NCBI GenBank assembly: GCA_946482565.1
Contig: CAMLSB010000010.1
Coordinates: 1 to 27,914 of the forward strand
Length of the DNA: 27,914 nucleotides
Direction: 5' to 3'
Source: an uncultured Lysobacteraceae bacterium
GTDB taxonomy: Bacteria; Pseudomonadota; Gammaproteobacteria; Xanthomonadales; Xanthomonadaceae
Position 1 is the stretch's first letter. Each line of letters begins with the position of its first letter. Under the pieces are notes generated by a model. That model did no database searches. It saw nothing but the letters and a program-made list of their open reading frames with translations, and was not told the origin of the DNA. The position numbers were made by a program, and so were the translations under genes. Shown piece after piece: positions 1 through 9,463 of the stretch.

Positions 1-641
<641 letters not shown>

Positions 642-666
642 GCCTGGAGTCGCGCGAAACAAACGG

Positions 667-694
667 AAACGCCGGCCACTGGCCGGCGTTTTTC
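667..694 (+). terminator. Rho-independent terminator of rpoD
   Basis: An 11-bp perfect stem (667-677 AAACGCCGGCC with 681-691 GGCCGGCGTTT, loop ACT) is followed by a T run at 689-693. It lies between the convergent rpoD and GH47 genes. The opposite strand also reads as a hairpin ending in a short T run, so it may stop transcription from both sides. Confidence 0.93.
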
Positions 695-753
695 GTTGCA
701 GGTGCCCTGGAGCGCCGAATTGCGACGGCGCCTGGCACGGCTACGCCGACGCC

Positions 754-2154
754 TCAGGGCGCCGGCGCGACCGGACGCAGCGGGTGCGCTTCGGTATTCA
801 GCACCACGACGCCCTTGCCGAGCGCATCGGAGCCGGCGTACAGCAGGTAGTAGTACTTGAACGTCTCGGCCAGGACGAACGACTCCATGTCGTCGGCCTT
901 GTCCTTCGTCACGACGCTCTTGAGCGCGGCATAGCCGGCGTCGGTGCGCGTGTAGCGGACGAAGTCGTCGAACATCGTGCGGCCCATGTCGCGCCATTTC
1001 GCATCGCCGGTCGCGCGGTACAGGTACCAGGCGGATTCGACGATCTCCGGGCGCAGCGGATACGCGGCCGCGGTGACCTCGCCCTTGCGGTAGTCCCAGG
1101 CTTCGGGTTCGATGCCGTGCGCCTGCCACATCGCGAACGACGAATCCTCCAGCCGCGCGCCGCGCGCCACGTCGCCGGAATACGCGAGCAGGCCGGGCAT
1201 GAACGCATCCAGCGCGCCGTACTCGTGGCCGGTGCGCGCGCCGGTGTCCATGTCGACCTGGCCGTACCAGAGCTTGCCGTCGACTTCCTCGGGCAGGTAG
1301 CGGTTGGCGGCGGCGATGCTCTCCTGCCACATGCGCAGGCAGTCGCGGTCGCCGAACAACAGCCAGCACTTCCACAGGTACTCGTAGTAGGAATCGATGC
1401 GCGCGCCGATGTGGCTGCTGGCGCTGGTCCACTTTCCGGTGTCGGCGTCGAAGCGTTCGCCGACGAGGCCGATCTTCGAGCGGCGCTTGTACGTTTCGAC
1501 CAGCGCGCGCTTGGCCTTCTCGTAGTAGACGGGCTTGCCGGTCAGTCGCGACAGCGTGCCGTATTCGAGCAGCAGGGTGCCGGCTTCGGCGGGATTGGTG
1601 TCGGTGCCGTGCGCCTTGCCGGTGCGCAGGTTGACGTAGACGTAGGGCAGGCCGGTCGGCGAGTCGAACGCGGGCAGCAGGCGCGTGCCGAGATCGTCGG
1701 CGAGCGCAAGCAACTTCGGGTCGCCGGTCATCTGGTAGGACGAGAGCAGGCCGCCGAGCAGGCGGATCACGATCTCGAAGTGCTTCACGTCGACATCGCG
1801 ATCGAACGAGAGCTGCGTGTCGATGAGCCTGCGCGCTTCATCGGCTTCCTTGTCGAGGCCCATCACCAGCATCGTGTCGAGCGCGTCGACCGGCGTCATC
1901 AGCAACGATTGGCCGTACCAGTCGTGCGGCTGCTTGCTGAGCGGCATCAGCACGTCGTGGCCCCAGGCGTATTGCCGATAGCCGTTCCAGCCGTGGAGGA
2001 AGGCGGCCTTCACGCGCCCGGCCATCGCCGCGTCGGGTGCGGCACGCACGGTCGGCGGCGGCCCGGGCGCGTCGGCGGCGGAAGGCTGCGATGCGCAGCC
2101 GGCGAGCAGGCCGATCGCCGTCGCGGCGAGGAAGTAGCGCAGGCGTCGGTTCAT
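754..2154 (-). CDS. GH47 class I alpha-1,2-mannosidase, lipoprotein
   Basis: The 466-residue product is a glycoside hydrolase family 47 alpha-mannosidase, a Ca2+-dependent inverting enzyme that trims alpha-1,2-linked mannose. The N-terminus carries a lipoprotein signal with lipobox LLAGC (Cys20), so it is probably anchored in the cell envelope. Family motifs visible: DTMLVMGL (93-100), [14 protein letters not shown] (Glu127, acid position), [11 protein letters not shown] (Asp254), LRPEIVES (Glu370, base position) and LNTEAHP (Thr454, the Ca2+-binding threonine). All key residues are present and the length fits a compact bacterial GH47. The start at 2154 is chosen because it opens the signal peptide and its ATGA overlaps the stop of the upstream isomerase gene; longer in-frame starts lack a signal. 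It is the last gene of the mannose operon. GH47 is best known from eukaryotic N-glycan processing; bacterial members are uncommon. Confidence 0.93.
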   Translation of the reverse strand: MNRRLRYFLAATAIGLLAGCASQPSAADAPGPPPTVRAAPDAAMAGRVKAAFLHGWNGYRQYAWGHDVLMPLSKQPHDWYGQSLLMTPVDALDTMLVMGLDKEADEARRLIDTQLSFDRDVDVKHFEIVIRLLGGLLSSYQMTGDPKLLALADDLGTRLLPAFDSPTGLPYVYVNLRTGKAHGTDTNPAEAGTLLLEYGTLSRLTGKPVYYEKAKRALVETYKRRSKIGLVGERFDADTGKWTSASSHIGARIDSYYEYLWKCWLLFGDRDCLRMWQESIAAANRYLPEEVDGKLWYGQVDMDTGARTGHEYGALDAFMPGLLAYSGDVARGARLEDSSFAMWQAHGIEPEAWDYRKGEVTAAAYPLRPEIVESAWYLYRATGDAKWRDMGRTMFDDFVRYTRTDAGYAALKSVVTKDKADDMESFVLAETFKYYYLLYAGSDALGKGVVVLNTEAHPLRPVAPAP

Positions 2155-3428
2155 CGGTTCGCTCCGTTGGTGCCGTCGGTTCCGTTCGCGTGATCGGCGC
2201 GCATCACGGCGAGGACGTCGTGGCAGGCGCCCATGGTGTGGTAGTCGGTCTTGCCGGCGGGGCTCTTTTCGTCGCCGTACTTCGCGTTGCGCCGGTCGAG
2301 GATGCGATACCACGCGCCATGGCGGTGGTCGACGAAATGCGCCCACGCATACGCCCAGATCCGGTCGTACCAGTCGCGATAGGCGGCGGCGCCGGTGGCT
2401 TCATGCAGGCGCCACGCCGCCGCGATCGCCTCGGCCTGCACCCAGAAATACTTGTCGTCGTCGCACCATGCGCCGTCGGGCGCGAAGCCGTAGACGATGC
2501 CGCCGAAGTCGCCGTCCCAGGCATGGCGCAGCGCGGTGTCGAACAGCCGGCGCGCGGTCGGCAGCAGCCACGGAGGTGCTTCGCCGCGCGCGCCGAGGTG
2601 CGCGCGCAGCGTGAGCAGCAGCTTCGCCCATTCCACCTGGTGGCCCGGCTGGAAGCCCCAGGGGCGGAACAGGTGCTTCGGGTCGTTGCGGTTGTAGTCC
2701 CAGTCGATGTTCCAGTCGCGGTCGTAATGCTCCCACACGAGGCCACCGGCGAGCTCGGCCTGGCGGCGCGTCATGTGGTCGGCGAGCAGCAGCGCGCGAT
2801 CGAGGTAGTGCGCGTCGCCGCTGGCCTCGAACGCGGCCAGGTGCGCCTCGCACAGGTGCATGTTGGCGTTCTGGCCGCGATAGCCGGAGAACTGCCAGTG
2901 CTCGTCGGCCTCGTCGCGGTACAGGCCGGCCTCCGCGTCCCAGAACCGCGCCTCGAGCAGGTCACGCGTTTCGTCCATCCACGCCGCGGTGTCGATGCCG
3001 GCCTTGCGCGCGCTGGAATACGCCAGCAGCACGAAGGCCATGCCGTAGGCGTGGCGGGTGCGGTCTTCGGGCGCGCCGTCGCGCAGCGTCCAGGCGTATG
3101 CGCCGTTGCCGGGATCGCGATGCGCGGCGCGCAGGTAGCGCAGGCCGTGTTCCGCGGCGGCGAGGTATTCCTTCGCGAGCGGACTGCCCGGGAACTCGCG
3201 CGCAGCCATCGCGTAGTCGTAGACGAAGCGCGTGCTGCTGACGAGGTGGCGGTGGCGCGCGTCGTACACGCTGCCGTCGTCGCGGAAATAGTGGAAGAAG
3301 CCACCGGCGGGATCGATCGCGCGCGGATGGTAGAAGGCCATCGTGTCGGCGACGTGGGCGCGCAGGGTGTCGGCGTGGCCGAAATCGGGCGGGGGCGTGG
3401 CGGGCAGGCTGGGATGCGGCACGGTCAT
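2151..3428 (-). CDS. AGE-family mannose isomerase (N-acylglucosamine 2-epimerase fold)
   Basis: The 425-residue protein belongs to the N-acylglucosamine 2-epimerase/YihS superfamily, an (alpha/alpha)6 barrel. Motifs include VSSTRFVYDYA, RGQNANMHLCEAHLAAFEASGD, the bacterial mannose-isomerase-like stretch DWDYNRNDPKHLFRPWGFQPGHQVEWAKLLL, KYFWVQAEAI and KTDYHTMGACHD, which supply the catalytic His and Glu residues. Gene context (alpha-mannosidases on both sides of the locus and a fructokinase immediately upstream) points to D-mannose to D-fructose isomerisation rather than GlcNAc/ManNAc epimerisation; that choice is inference. The ATG at 3428 overlaps the fructokinase stop and its own stop overlaps the GH47 start, both as ATGA, so translation is probably coupled. 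The C-terminus has a short Asn/Gly/Thr repeat ([11 protein letters not shown]) of no known role. Confidence 0.9.
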   Translation of the reverse strand: MTVPHPSLPATPPPDFGHADTLRAHVADTMAFYHPRAIDPAGGFFHYFRDDGSVYDARHRHLVSSTRFVYDYAMAAREFPGSPLAKEYLAAAEHGLRYLRAAHRDPGNGAYAWTLRDGAPEDRTRHAYGMAFVLLAYSSARKAGIDTAAWMDETRDLLEARFWDAEAGLYRDEADEHWQFSGYRGQNANMHLCEAHLAAFEASGDAHYLDRALLLADHMTRRQAELAGGLVWEHYDRDWNIDWDYNRNDPKHLFRPWGFQPGHQVEWAKLLLTLRAHLGARGEAPPWLLPTARRLFDTALRHAWDGDFGGIVYGFAPDGAWCDDDKYFWVQAEAIAAAWRLHEATGAAAYRDWYDRIWAYAWAHFVDHRHGAWYRILDRRNAKYGDEKSPAGKTDYHTMGACHDVLAVMRADHANGTDGTNGANR

Positions 3429-4411
3429 GCGGCCTCGGCAAGCAGCGCGGCGATATCGGCGCGGATGGGCATGGCGGCGAAGGCGCCGAAACGGGTGGTG
3501 GCGAGCGCCCCGCAGGCGGCGGCGTGGCGCAGCAGGTCGGCGCGGAACGCGTCGTCGTCGAACGCGCCGGCCAGGCCCTGCGCATCGAGGGCGAGCGCGG
3601 CGATGCGATGCAGCAGGCCGGCGACGAAGGCATCGCCCGCCGCCGTGGTGTCGACCACGTCGACCCGGAACGTCGGCGCCTCGCCATGGCGCGAACGCGT
3701 CCACCAGCGGATCGGCCCCGCGCCATCGGTCGCGACCACGACGCGCGCGGCGTTCGCGAACAGGCGCGCGACGACCGCGTCCTCACCGTCGTCGCGCGCG
3801 AGCCACTCGAGCTCCTCGCGGCTCAGTTTCACCAGCTGCGCGCGCTCCAGCGCCTGCCAGGCGATCGGCCGCGGATCCATGCCGCGCGGCCACAGGGCGG
3901 GACGCAGGTTGAGGTCGAAGGTCACCAGCGCGCCCGCATCGGCGGCGAGCGCCATGCCGTGCAGGGTCGCGTCCGCGATGCCGGGCTCGGTGAGGCTGTT
4001 GGAGCAGCAGTGGAACGCCGCGAGCGACGTGAACGCCGCGGCATCGAAATCCCCGGCACGGAACAGCAGGTCCGCCGCGGGCGGGCGATAGAAGCTGAAG
4101 CTCCGCTCGCCGGATTCGTCCAGCGACACGAAGGCCAGCGCCGTCGGCGCCGCGTCGGTCCAGCGCACCTGCGCGGTGTCGACGCCGTGGCGCTGCAACT
4201 GCGCGAAGAGGAAGCGGCCGAACATGTCGTCGCCGAGCATGCCGACGAAGCGCGCGCAACCACCGAGCCGCGCCACGCCCACCGCCACGTTCGCGGGCGC
4301 GCCGCCGGCGTGTCGCGAGAACCTGCGCGAGGCATCGTCCGCGCCGGGCGGATCGGCGAGGAAGTCGATCAGCGCTTCGCCGAAGCAGGCGATGCCGGTG
4401 CGCGCGTGCAT
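3425..4411 (-). CDS. PfkB-family fructokinase
   Basis: This 328-residue sugar kinase of the PfkB/ribokinase fold probably phosphorylates fructose to fructose 6-phosphate with ATP. Visible motifs: GGAPANVAVGVARLGG (36-51, sugar-binding signature), GDDMFGRF, the lid segment SFSFYRPPAADLL, FDLNLRPALWP and the ATP-site signature DTTAAGDAFVAG with catalytic base Asp260. Start ATG at 4411 gives MHARTGIACFGEALID, the usual beginning for the family, and lies 2 bp after the transporter stop. It precedes the mannose isomerase gene with a 4-bp overlap. In this operon it would take the fructose made from mannose into glycolysis. Ribokinase or 2-keto-3-deoxygluconate kinase activity cannot be excluded from sequence alone, but GEALIDFL and the gene context favour fructokinase. 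Confidence 0.9.
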   Translation of the reverse strand: MHARTGIACFGEALIDFLADPPGADDASRRFSRHAGGAPANVAVGVARLGGCARFVGMLGDDMFGRFLFAQLQRHGVDTAQVRWTDAAPTALAFVSLDESGERSFSFYRPPAADLLFRAGDFDAAAFTSLAAFHCCSNSLTEPGIADATLHGMALAADAGALVTFDLNLRPALWPRGMDPRPIAWQALERAQLVKLSREELEWLARDDGEDAVVARLFANAARVVVATDGAGPIRWWTRSRHGEAPTFRVDVVDTTAAGDAFVAGLLHRIAALALDAQGLAGAFDDDAFRADLLRHAAACGALATTRFGAFAAMPIRADIAALLAEAA

Positions 4412-4413
4412 GC

Positions 4414-5721
4414 TCAATGCGCCACCGGATCCGACGCGCGCGAGCCGCGCAGCCCGTACCAGGCGATGTAGGCGTAGCAGGCCAGCGGCAGCACGAACGC
4501 ATGCTGGATGCCGACGCGGTCGGCGAGGAAGCCCTGCGCCAGCGGCACCACCGCGCCGCCCACGATCGCCATGATCAGCAGGCTTGAGGCACGGCCCGTG
4601 AGCGGGCCGAGGCGTTCGATCGCGGTGGTGAAGATGGTCGGGAACATCACCGAGTTGAACAGGCCGATGGCGAGCACGCTCCACATCGCGACCGAACCGC
4701 TCGATGCCATCGTGACCACGAGCAGCAGCGCGGCGACCGCTGCTGCCGTCGCGAGCAGGCGGCGCGCATCGGTGCGCACCAGCAGCGCGGCCCCGACGAA
4801 GCGGCCGACCATCGCGCCGCCCCAGTAGTACGACAGGTAACGGCTCGCCGTCGCCGGATCCAGGCCGCCGGTCGTCGGCGCGGAGATGTAGTTGATCAGG
4901 AAGCTGCCGATCGAGACCTCGGCGCCGACGTACAGGAAGATCGCGATGACGCCCCAGCGCAAGCGGCGATGCCGCAGCGCTTCGGTGAAGGTGTGCCGCG
5001 ATGCGTCGCCGGCATCGGTGGCTTCGCGCTGCGCGGGAATGCGCATCGCCGCGACGAACACCGCGAGCGCCACCAGCCCCGCCGCGAGCCACAGGTAGGG
5101 CGCCTGCACCGATTGGGCCTGCGTCGCGCGGTAGGTTTCGCGCGCCGCGTCGGTCATCGCCGCGATCCGGTCCGCGCCCAGCACCGCGCCCGACAGGATC
5201 AGCGGTCCGATCGCGAACGGGAAGATCGTGGTGCCCAGCGAATTCAGCGCCTGCGCCAGGTTCAGCCGGCTGTGCGCGCCGGCGGGGTCGCCGAGCAGGC
5301 TGATGTACGGGTTGGCCGCCACCTGCAGCACGGTGATGCCGCTCGCGAGCACGAACAGCGCCAGCAGGAACAGCGGATACGAAGGCATGCCCGCGGCCGG
5401 GAAGAACAGCACCGCGCCTGCCGCGGCGACGAGCAGGCCGACGACGATGCTCGCCTTGTAGCCGATGCGCGAGACCACCGCGCCCGCCGGCAGCGACATC
5501 AGGAAGTAGGCGCCGAAGAAAGTGAACTGGATCAGCATGGTCTGCGCGTAGTCCATCGCGAAGACCGCTTTCAGGTGCGGGATCAAGACGTCGTTGAGGC
5601 TGGTGAGGCCGCCCCAGACGAAGAAGATGATGCTGACGACCGCGAGCGCGGCGGGATTGGAGAGCTGGCGCGACGGGGCTTGCGGCGTCGACGGCATCGA
5701 AGGCATCGCTGGCGAGGTCAT
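4414..5721 (-). CDS. MFS sugar transporter, FucP/GluP type
   Basis: The 435-residue protein is a 12-helix major facilitator of the FHS (fucose-galactose-glucose/H+ symporter) group, located in the inner membrane. Evidence: FFVWGGLTSLNDVLIPHLKAVF in helix 1, FFGAYFLMSLPAG in helix 2, VLQVAANPYISLLGDP in helix 4, SRLNLAQALNSLGTTIFP, and GLFNSVMFPTIFTTAIERLGPLTGRASSLLIMAIVGGAVVP in the C-terminal half, all typical of FucP/GluP proteins. A variable loop lies near residues 220-240. The start at 5721 has a 4-bp ATGA overlap with the lacI-type stop; the longer in-frame extension is Arg-rich shadow sequence. In context it should import mannose, though related proteins carry glucose, galactose or fucose, so the exact sugar is inferred. 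Confidence 0.92.
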   Translation of the reverse strand: MTSPAMPSMPSTPQAPSRQLSNPAALAVVSIIFFVWGGLTSLNDVLIPHLKAVFAMDYAQTMLIQFTFFGAYFLMSLPAGAVVSRIGYKASIVVGLLVAAAGAVLFFPAAGMPSYPLFLLALFVLASGITVLQVAANPYISLLGDPAGAHSRLNLAQALNSLGTTIFPFAIGPLILSGAVLGADRIAAMTDAARETYRATQAQSVQAPYLWLAAGLVALAVFVAAMRIPAQREATDAGDASRHTFTEALRHRRLRWGVIAIFLYVGAEVSIGSFLINYISAPTTGGLDPATASRYLSYYWGGAMVGRFVGAALLVRTDARRLLATAAAVAALLLVVTMASSGSVAMWSVLAIGLFNSVMFPTIFTTAIERLGPLTGRASSLLIMAIVGGAVVPLAQGFLADRVGIQHAFVLPLACYAYIAWYGLRGSRASDPVAH

Positions 5722-6887
5722 GCGGCGGGTCCCTGGGCTGCGTGCGGGTGGGCGTGCGGAGTGGCGTCGTGCGGGGCGACGAGGCTGCTGGCGCGCACCA
5801 CGAGGCGCGCGTCGGCGACGAGGGTGCGAGCCGCATGCGTGGCGCGTTGCGGGTCGGCGAGGCGCTCGAGTACCAGGCGCGCGGCCTGCACGCCGCGTTC
5901 GCGTGGCGCAACTGCAATGGTCGTGAGCGGTGGCGCGGAAACGGCGGCCTCGGGGATGTCGTCGAAGCCGGTGAGCGCGAAGTCGACGCCGGCGCGGCGA
6001 CCGCGCGCGGCGAGCCCGCTCATCAGTCCGAGCGCGACCGCATCGTTGTAGCAGACCGCTGCGGTCGGCGCCGGATCGCGCGCGAACAGCGCGCCCGCCT
6101 GGCGCGCCGCCTCGAGTCGCGTCGGCGCGCATTCGACGAGCCATGCCGGATCCGGCGCGATGCCCGCGGCGGCGAGCGCGTCGTGGTAACCGGCGCGGCG
6201 TTCGCCGCACGACGAGGAATCGCGGTGCCCGCCGAAGAACGCGATCGCGCGGTGCCCCTGTTCCAGCAGGTGTCCGGTGGCGAGGCGCGCACCGCGGCGG
6301 TTGTCGAGCGCGAGGAAGTCCCAGCCATCGCCGGCCCCAGCGTGCGGTCCCGCGCCCGCGCCTTCGTCCAGCGCGCGGTTGAACACCAGCACCGGCGTAT
6401 GCGCGCCGACCAGCCGATGCAGTCGCGCCGGCTCGCTGTGCTCGGCCGGCGAGAGGATCACTGCAGCAGGATCGTGTTCCATCAGCGACGCGAGCACCGC
6501 CTGTTGCCGCTCGGGCGACTCGCCGCTGCTGCCGAGCAGCATCACGTAGCCCGCTTCAGCGAGCGCTGCATCGACGCCACCGGCGAATTCGGCGAAGAAC
6601 GGGTTCGACAGGTCGTTGATCACCAGCGCGACCGCGTTCGACGCGCGGCTGCGCAGGCTCGCGGCGCCGCGGTGGTAGACGTAGCCCTGGCGGTCGAGTT
6701 CGGCCTGCACCTTCGCCCGGGTCTCGGCGTGCACCAGCGGGCTGCGGCCCAGCACCAGCGACACCGTCGAGCGCGACACGCCGCAGCCGGCGGCGATGTC
6801 GGCCAGGGTGACGCGCCGGTCGCCGACCGCACGGGCAGCGGTGACGGCAGCAGCGGCGGAGACGGCAGCGGGACGGCGGGCGGGCAT
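5718..6887 (-). CDS. LacI-family transcriptional regulator of the mannose locus
   Basis: The 389-residue protein has a LacI DNA-binding domain (VTLADIAAGCGVSRSTVSLVLGRSPLVHAETRAKV, about residues 26-60) with hinge helix near NAVALVINDLSNPFF, followed by a periplasmic-binding-protein-like sugar-sensing domain. A 25-residue Ala-rich leader precedes the helix-turn-helix. It heads the five-gene minus-strand operon and is divergent from the GH92 gene. Two identical palindromes (6891-6906 and 6992-7007) with the central CG typical of LacI operators lie upstream, so it probably represses both units and releases them when a mannose-derived inducer is present. The start at 6887 lies only 3 bp from one operator and has no Shine-Dalgarno sequence; an in-frame ATG at 6959 would instead place the operator inside the gene. 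Confidence 0.9.
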   Translation of the reverse strand: MPARRPAAVSAAAAVTAARAVGDRRVTLADIAAGCGVSRSTVSLVLGRSPLVHAETRAKVQAELDRQGYVYHRGAASLRSRASNAVALVINDLSNPFFAEFAGGVDAALAEAGYVMLLGSSGESPERQQAVLASLMEHDPAAVILSPAEHSEPARLHRLVGAHTPVLVFNRALDEGAGAGPHAGAGDGWDFLALDNRRGARLATGHLLEQGHRAIAFFGGHRDSSSCGERRAGYHDALAAAGIAPDPAWLVECAPTRLEAARQAGALFARDPAPTAAVCYNDAVALGLMSGLAARGRRAGVDFALTGFDDIPEAAVSAPPLTTIAVAPRERGVQAARLVLERLADPQRATHAARTLVADARLVVRASSLVAPHDATPHAHPHAAQGPAA

Positions 6888-6890
6888 GGG

Positions 6891-6906
6891 TTTGGACCGA
6901 TCCAAA
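6891..6906. promoter_or_regulatory. Probable LacI-type operator O1
   Basis: The 16-mer TTTGGACCGATCCAAA is an interrupted palindrome (TTTGGA/TCCAAA arms) with the central CG usual for LacI-family sites. An identical copy lies 101 bp away. It covers the region where the regulator's own promoter or ribosome site would lie, which suggests autorepression. Confidence 0.8.
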
Positions 6907-6977
6907 TGCCCGGGCATCGTGACCGCAAAGCTCACCGGAAGCATTTTGCGTCGCAGCATGCCCGGCGCGGTCCGCGA

Positions 6978-6986
6978 TGCTAGGGT
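6978..6986 (+). promoter_or_regulatory. Candidate extended -10 promoter of the GH92 gene
   Basis: TGCTAGGGT fits the extended -10 pattern TGn-TAnnnT. Transcription would start near 6993, inside operator O2, giving a leader of about 35 nt. No convincing -35 hexamer is seen at the right spacing. Confidence 0.4.
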
Positions 6987-6991
6987 CGCGG

Positions 6992-7007
6992 TTTGGACCG
7001 ATCCAAA
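6992..7007. promoter_or_regulatory. Probable LacI-type operator O2
   Basis: Second identical copy of TTTGGACCGATCCAAA; the identity extends to 18 bp including one base on each side. It lies directly downstream of an extended -10-like element (6978-6986) and 20 bp before the GH92 start codon, a position that would block transcription initiation of the GH92 gene. Confidence 0.8.
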
Positions 7008-7027
7008 TCATCTGCGGGGACGACACC

Positions 7028-9400
7028 ATGGCCAGGGCATCGGGCGGCGCGGCCGCCGTCGTGGGACTGTTGATGATCGCGACGATGGGCGGCGCAGCCG
7101 CGGCGGCCCCCGACGCGCGCAGCGAGCGCGCCGTCGCCTCGGTCGACCCGTTCATCGGCACCGGCGGCGAAGGCCACACCTTCCCCGGCGCCGTCGTTCC
7201 GTTCGGCATGGTGCAGCTGAGCCCGGACACGCGCATCCAGCCGCGCAACAAGGGCTACGCCTGGGCCGCGGGCTATCGCCACGACGACACCACGATCGTC
7301 GGCTTCTCGCACACGCATTTCTCCGGCACCGGCCATTCCGATCTCGGCGACGTGCTGCTGATGCCGATCAGCGGCGACGCGAAGCTCGAGCGCGGCGATC
7401 CCGACCAGCCAGGCAGCGGCTACACCTCGCGCTTCAGCCACGACACCGAGCGCGCCGAGCCCGGCTATTACGCCGTCACGCTCGCCGACTACAACGTGCG
7501 CGCAGAGTTGACCGCCGGCGAGCGCGTCGGCATGCACCGCTACGCGTTCCCCGCCGGCAAGCCCGCGCACGTGCTGCTCGACCTGCGTACCTCGATGTAC
7601 GACTATCCCGGCAAGGTGTCGTGGTCGCGCATCCGCGTGCGTCCCGACGGCACCGTGACCGGCTTTCGCGAAACGCGCGGCTGGGCCCCGGGGCGGCAGC
7701 TCTACTTCGCGATGCGCTTCTCGAAGCCGCTGGCCGGCCACGCGCTAGACGACACCGAGGCGGACGTACCGTACAAGGGCTTCCCGCCGCCGGGCTACAA
7801 GGATCCCGCGGAGCGCGCGCAGATCGAAGGCCGGCAACTCGTCGCGACGTTCGATTTCGGCGACGGTTCCGCGCTCGGCGCATCCTCGCGACTGCTGGTG
7901 AAGGTCGCGCTGTCGCCGGTGAGCGAGGAGGGCGCCATCGCCAACCTCGACGCCGAAGCGCCCGGCTGGGATTTCGACGGCCTGCGCGCCGCCGCGCACG
8001 CCAAGTGGGCGCAGGCACTCGGCGCCGTCGACCTCGCCGACGCCACGCCCGAGCCGATGCGCAAGGCCTTCTATACCGCGCTCTACCATGCGTTCCAGGC
8101 GCCGAGCCTGTTCATGGACGCCGATGGCCGTTATCGCGGGCCCGACAACGCTGTGCACCAGGCGAAGGGCTACACGCACTATTCGACGTTCTCGCTGTGG
8201 GATACCTACCGCGCCCTGCATCCTCTGCTGACGATCCTGCAGCCGGAGCAACGCACCAGCGACATCGTCAACTCGCTGCTCGCCTCGCGCCGCGAAAGCC
8301 CGTACGGCGTACTGCCGGTGTGGGCGTTCCAGGGCCTGGAGACGTGGTGCATGATCGGCTACCACGCGGTGCCGGTGATCGCCGACGCATACATGAAGGG
8401 CATCGGCGGCTTCGACGCGAAGGAAGCGCTCGACGCGATGGTCGCGAGCGCGACCTACGGCCCCTACGACGGCCTGAAGCAGTACATGGAGCTCGGCTAC
8501 GTCCCGATCGACGAAGAGGACGAAGCCGCGTCGAAGACGCTGGAATACGCCTTCGACGACTGGACCATCGCCCGCATGGCGTCGAAGATGGGCAATCGCG
8601 ACGTCGCCGCGCAATTCGAAAAGCGCGCGGCGAACTGGAAGCACGCGTTCGACCCGGACACCGGCTTCATGCGCGCCCGCAAGCGCGACGGCAGCTTCCG
8701 CACCCCGTTCGACCCGGACGCCAGCGGCTACGGCACCGACTACACCGAAGGCAACGCCTGGCAGTACTCCTGGTACGTGCCGCAGGACGTCGCCGGCCTC
8801 GCCGCGGCGCACGGCGGCACCGACCGGCTGCTCGCGCGGCTCGACGCCGTGTTCGATGCCAAGGTCGACCCGAAGATCTTCGCGCACATGGAAGACATCA
8901 CCGGCCTGATCGGCTGGTACGCGCACGGCAACGAGCCCAGCCATCACGTCGCGTACCTGTACGCCTACGCAGGCCAGCCGTGGCGCACCCAGGCGCGGCT
9001 GAAGCAGATCATGGACACGCAGTACAAGCCCACGCCCGACGGCCTCGCCGGCAACGACGACCTCGGGCAGATGTCGGCGTGGTACGTGTTCACCGCGCTC
9101 GGCTTCTATCCCGTCGCGCCGGGCAGCAACGAATACATCATCGGCCGCCCGTTCGTGCCGCGCGCGACGCTGCGGCTGCCGAACGGCCACGCGTTCACGA
9201 TCATTGCCGACGGGCTCGACGATGCGCACGGGTACATCGCGTCGGCGACGTTGAACGGCAAGCCGCTGGACCGCGCATTCCTGAAGCATGCCGAGATCAT
9301 GGCGGGCGGGGAACTGCGCTTCACGATGGCGGCCGAGCCGAACAAGGCGTGGGGCGCGGGCAAGGCGGGAGAGCGGCCGTATGCGATGACGGCCTGGTAA
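7028..9400 (+). CDS. GH92 alpha-mannosidase, secreted
   Basis: The 790-residue enzyme belongs to glycoside hydrolase family 92, Ca2+-dependent inverting exo-alpha-mannosidases acting mostly on alpha-1,2 or alpha-1,3 linkages of N-glycans or mannan. A Sec signal peptide (about residues 1-27, ending AAAAAP) sends it to the periplasm or beyond. Family motifs: VDPFIGTGGEGHTFPGAVVPFGM at the start of the N-terminal beta domain, FSHTHFSGTGHSDLGD, EGNAWQYSW (Glu574, likely catalytic acid), GNEPSHHVAYLY, and GNDDLGQMSAWYVFTALGFYPV (Asp677/Asp678 region, likely base). The length is normal for the family. The ATG at 7028 has a GGGGA ribosome site 6 bases upstream and opens the signal peptide. It is divergent from the mannose operon and shares the operator region, so co-regulation is likely. 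The linkage cleaved cannot be told with certainty. Confidence 0.95.
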   Translation: MARASGGAAAVVGLLMIATMGGAAAAAPDARSERAVASVDPFIGTGGEGHTFPGAVVPFGMVQLSPDTRIQPRNKGYAWAAGYRHDDTTIVGFSHTHFSGTGHSDLGDVLLMPISGDAKLERGDPDQPGSGYTSRFSHDTERAEPGYYAVTLADYNVRAELTAGERVGMHRYAFPAGKPAHVLLDLRTSMYDYPGKVSWSRIRVRPDGTVTGFRETRGWAPGRQLYFAMRFSKPLAGHALDDTEADVPYKGFPPPGYKDPAERAQIEGRQLVATFDFGDGSALGASSRLLVKVALSPVSEEGAIANLDAEAPGWDFDGLRAAAHAKWAQALGAVDLADATPEPMRKAFYTALYHAFQAPSLFMDADGRYRGPDNAVHQAKGYTHYSTFSLWDTYRALHPLLTILQPEQRTSDIVNSLLASRRESPYGVLPVWAFQGLETWCMIGYHAVPVIADAYMKGIGGFDAKEALDAMVASATYGPYDGLKQYMELGYVPIDEEDEAASKTLEYAFDDWTIARMASKMGNRDVAAQFEKRAANWKHAFDPDTGFMRARKRDGSFRTPFDPDASGYGTDYTEGNAWQYSWYVPQDVAGLAAAHGGTDRLLARLDAVFDAKVDPKIFAHMEDITGLIGWYAHGNEPSHHVAYLYAYAGQPWRTQARLKQIMDTQYKPTPDGLAGNDDLGQMSAWYVFTALGFYPVAPGSNEYIIGRPFVPRATLRLPNGHAFTIIADGLDDAHGYIASATLNGKPLDRAFLKHAEIMAGGELRFTMAAEPNKAWGAGKAGERPYAMTAW

Positions 9401-9463
9401 GCGCCCCGGCGTCTCGGACGCGCTTGCCTGGGGCATACTCCCCGCGCGGTGCACGCGCCGCCG

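Noticed and set aside
784..4091. Long plus-strand frames (784-2193, 2037-4091) opposite the mannose genes
   Set aside because: They mirror GH47, isomerase and kinase genes, have no recognisable motifs, and arise from high GC at third positions.
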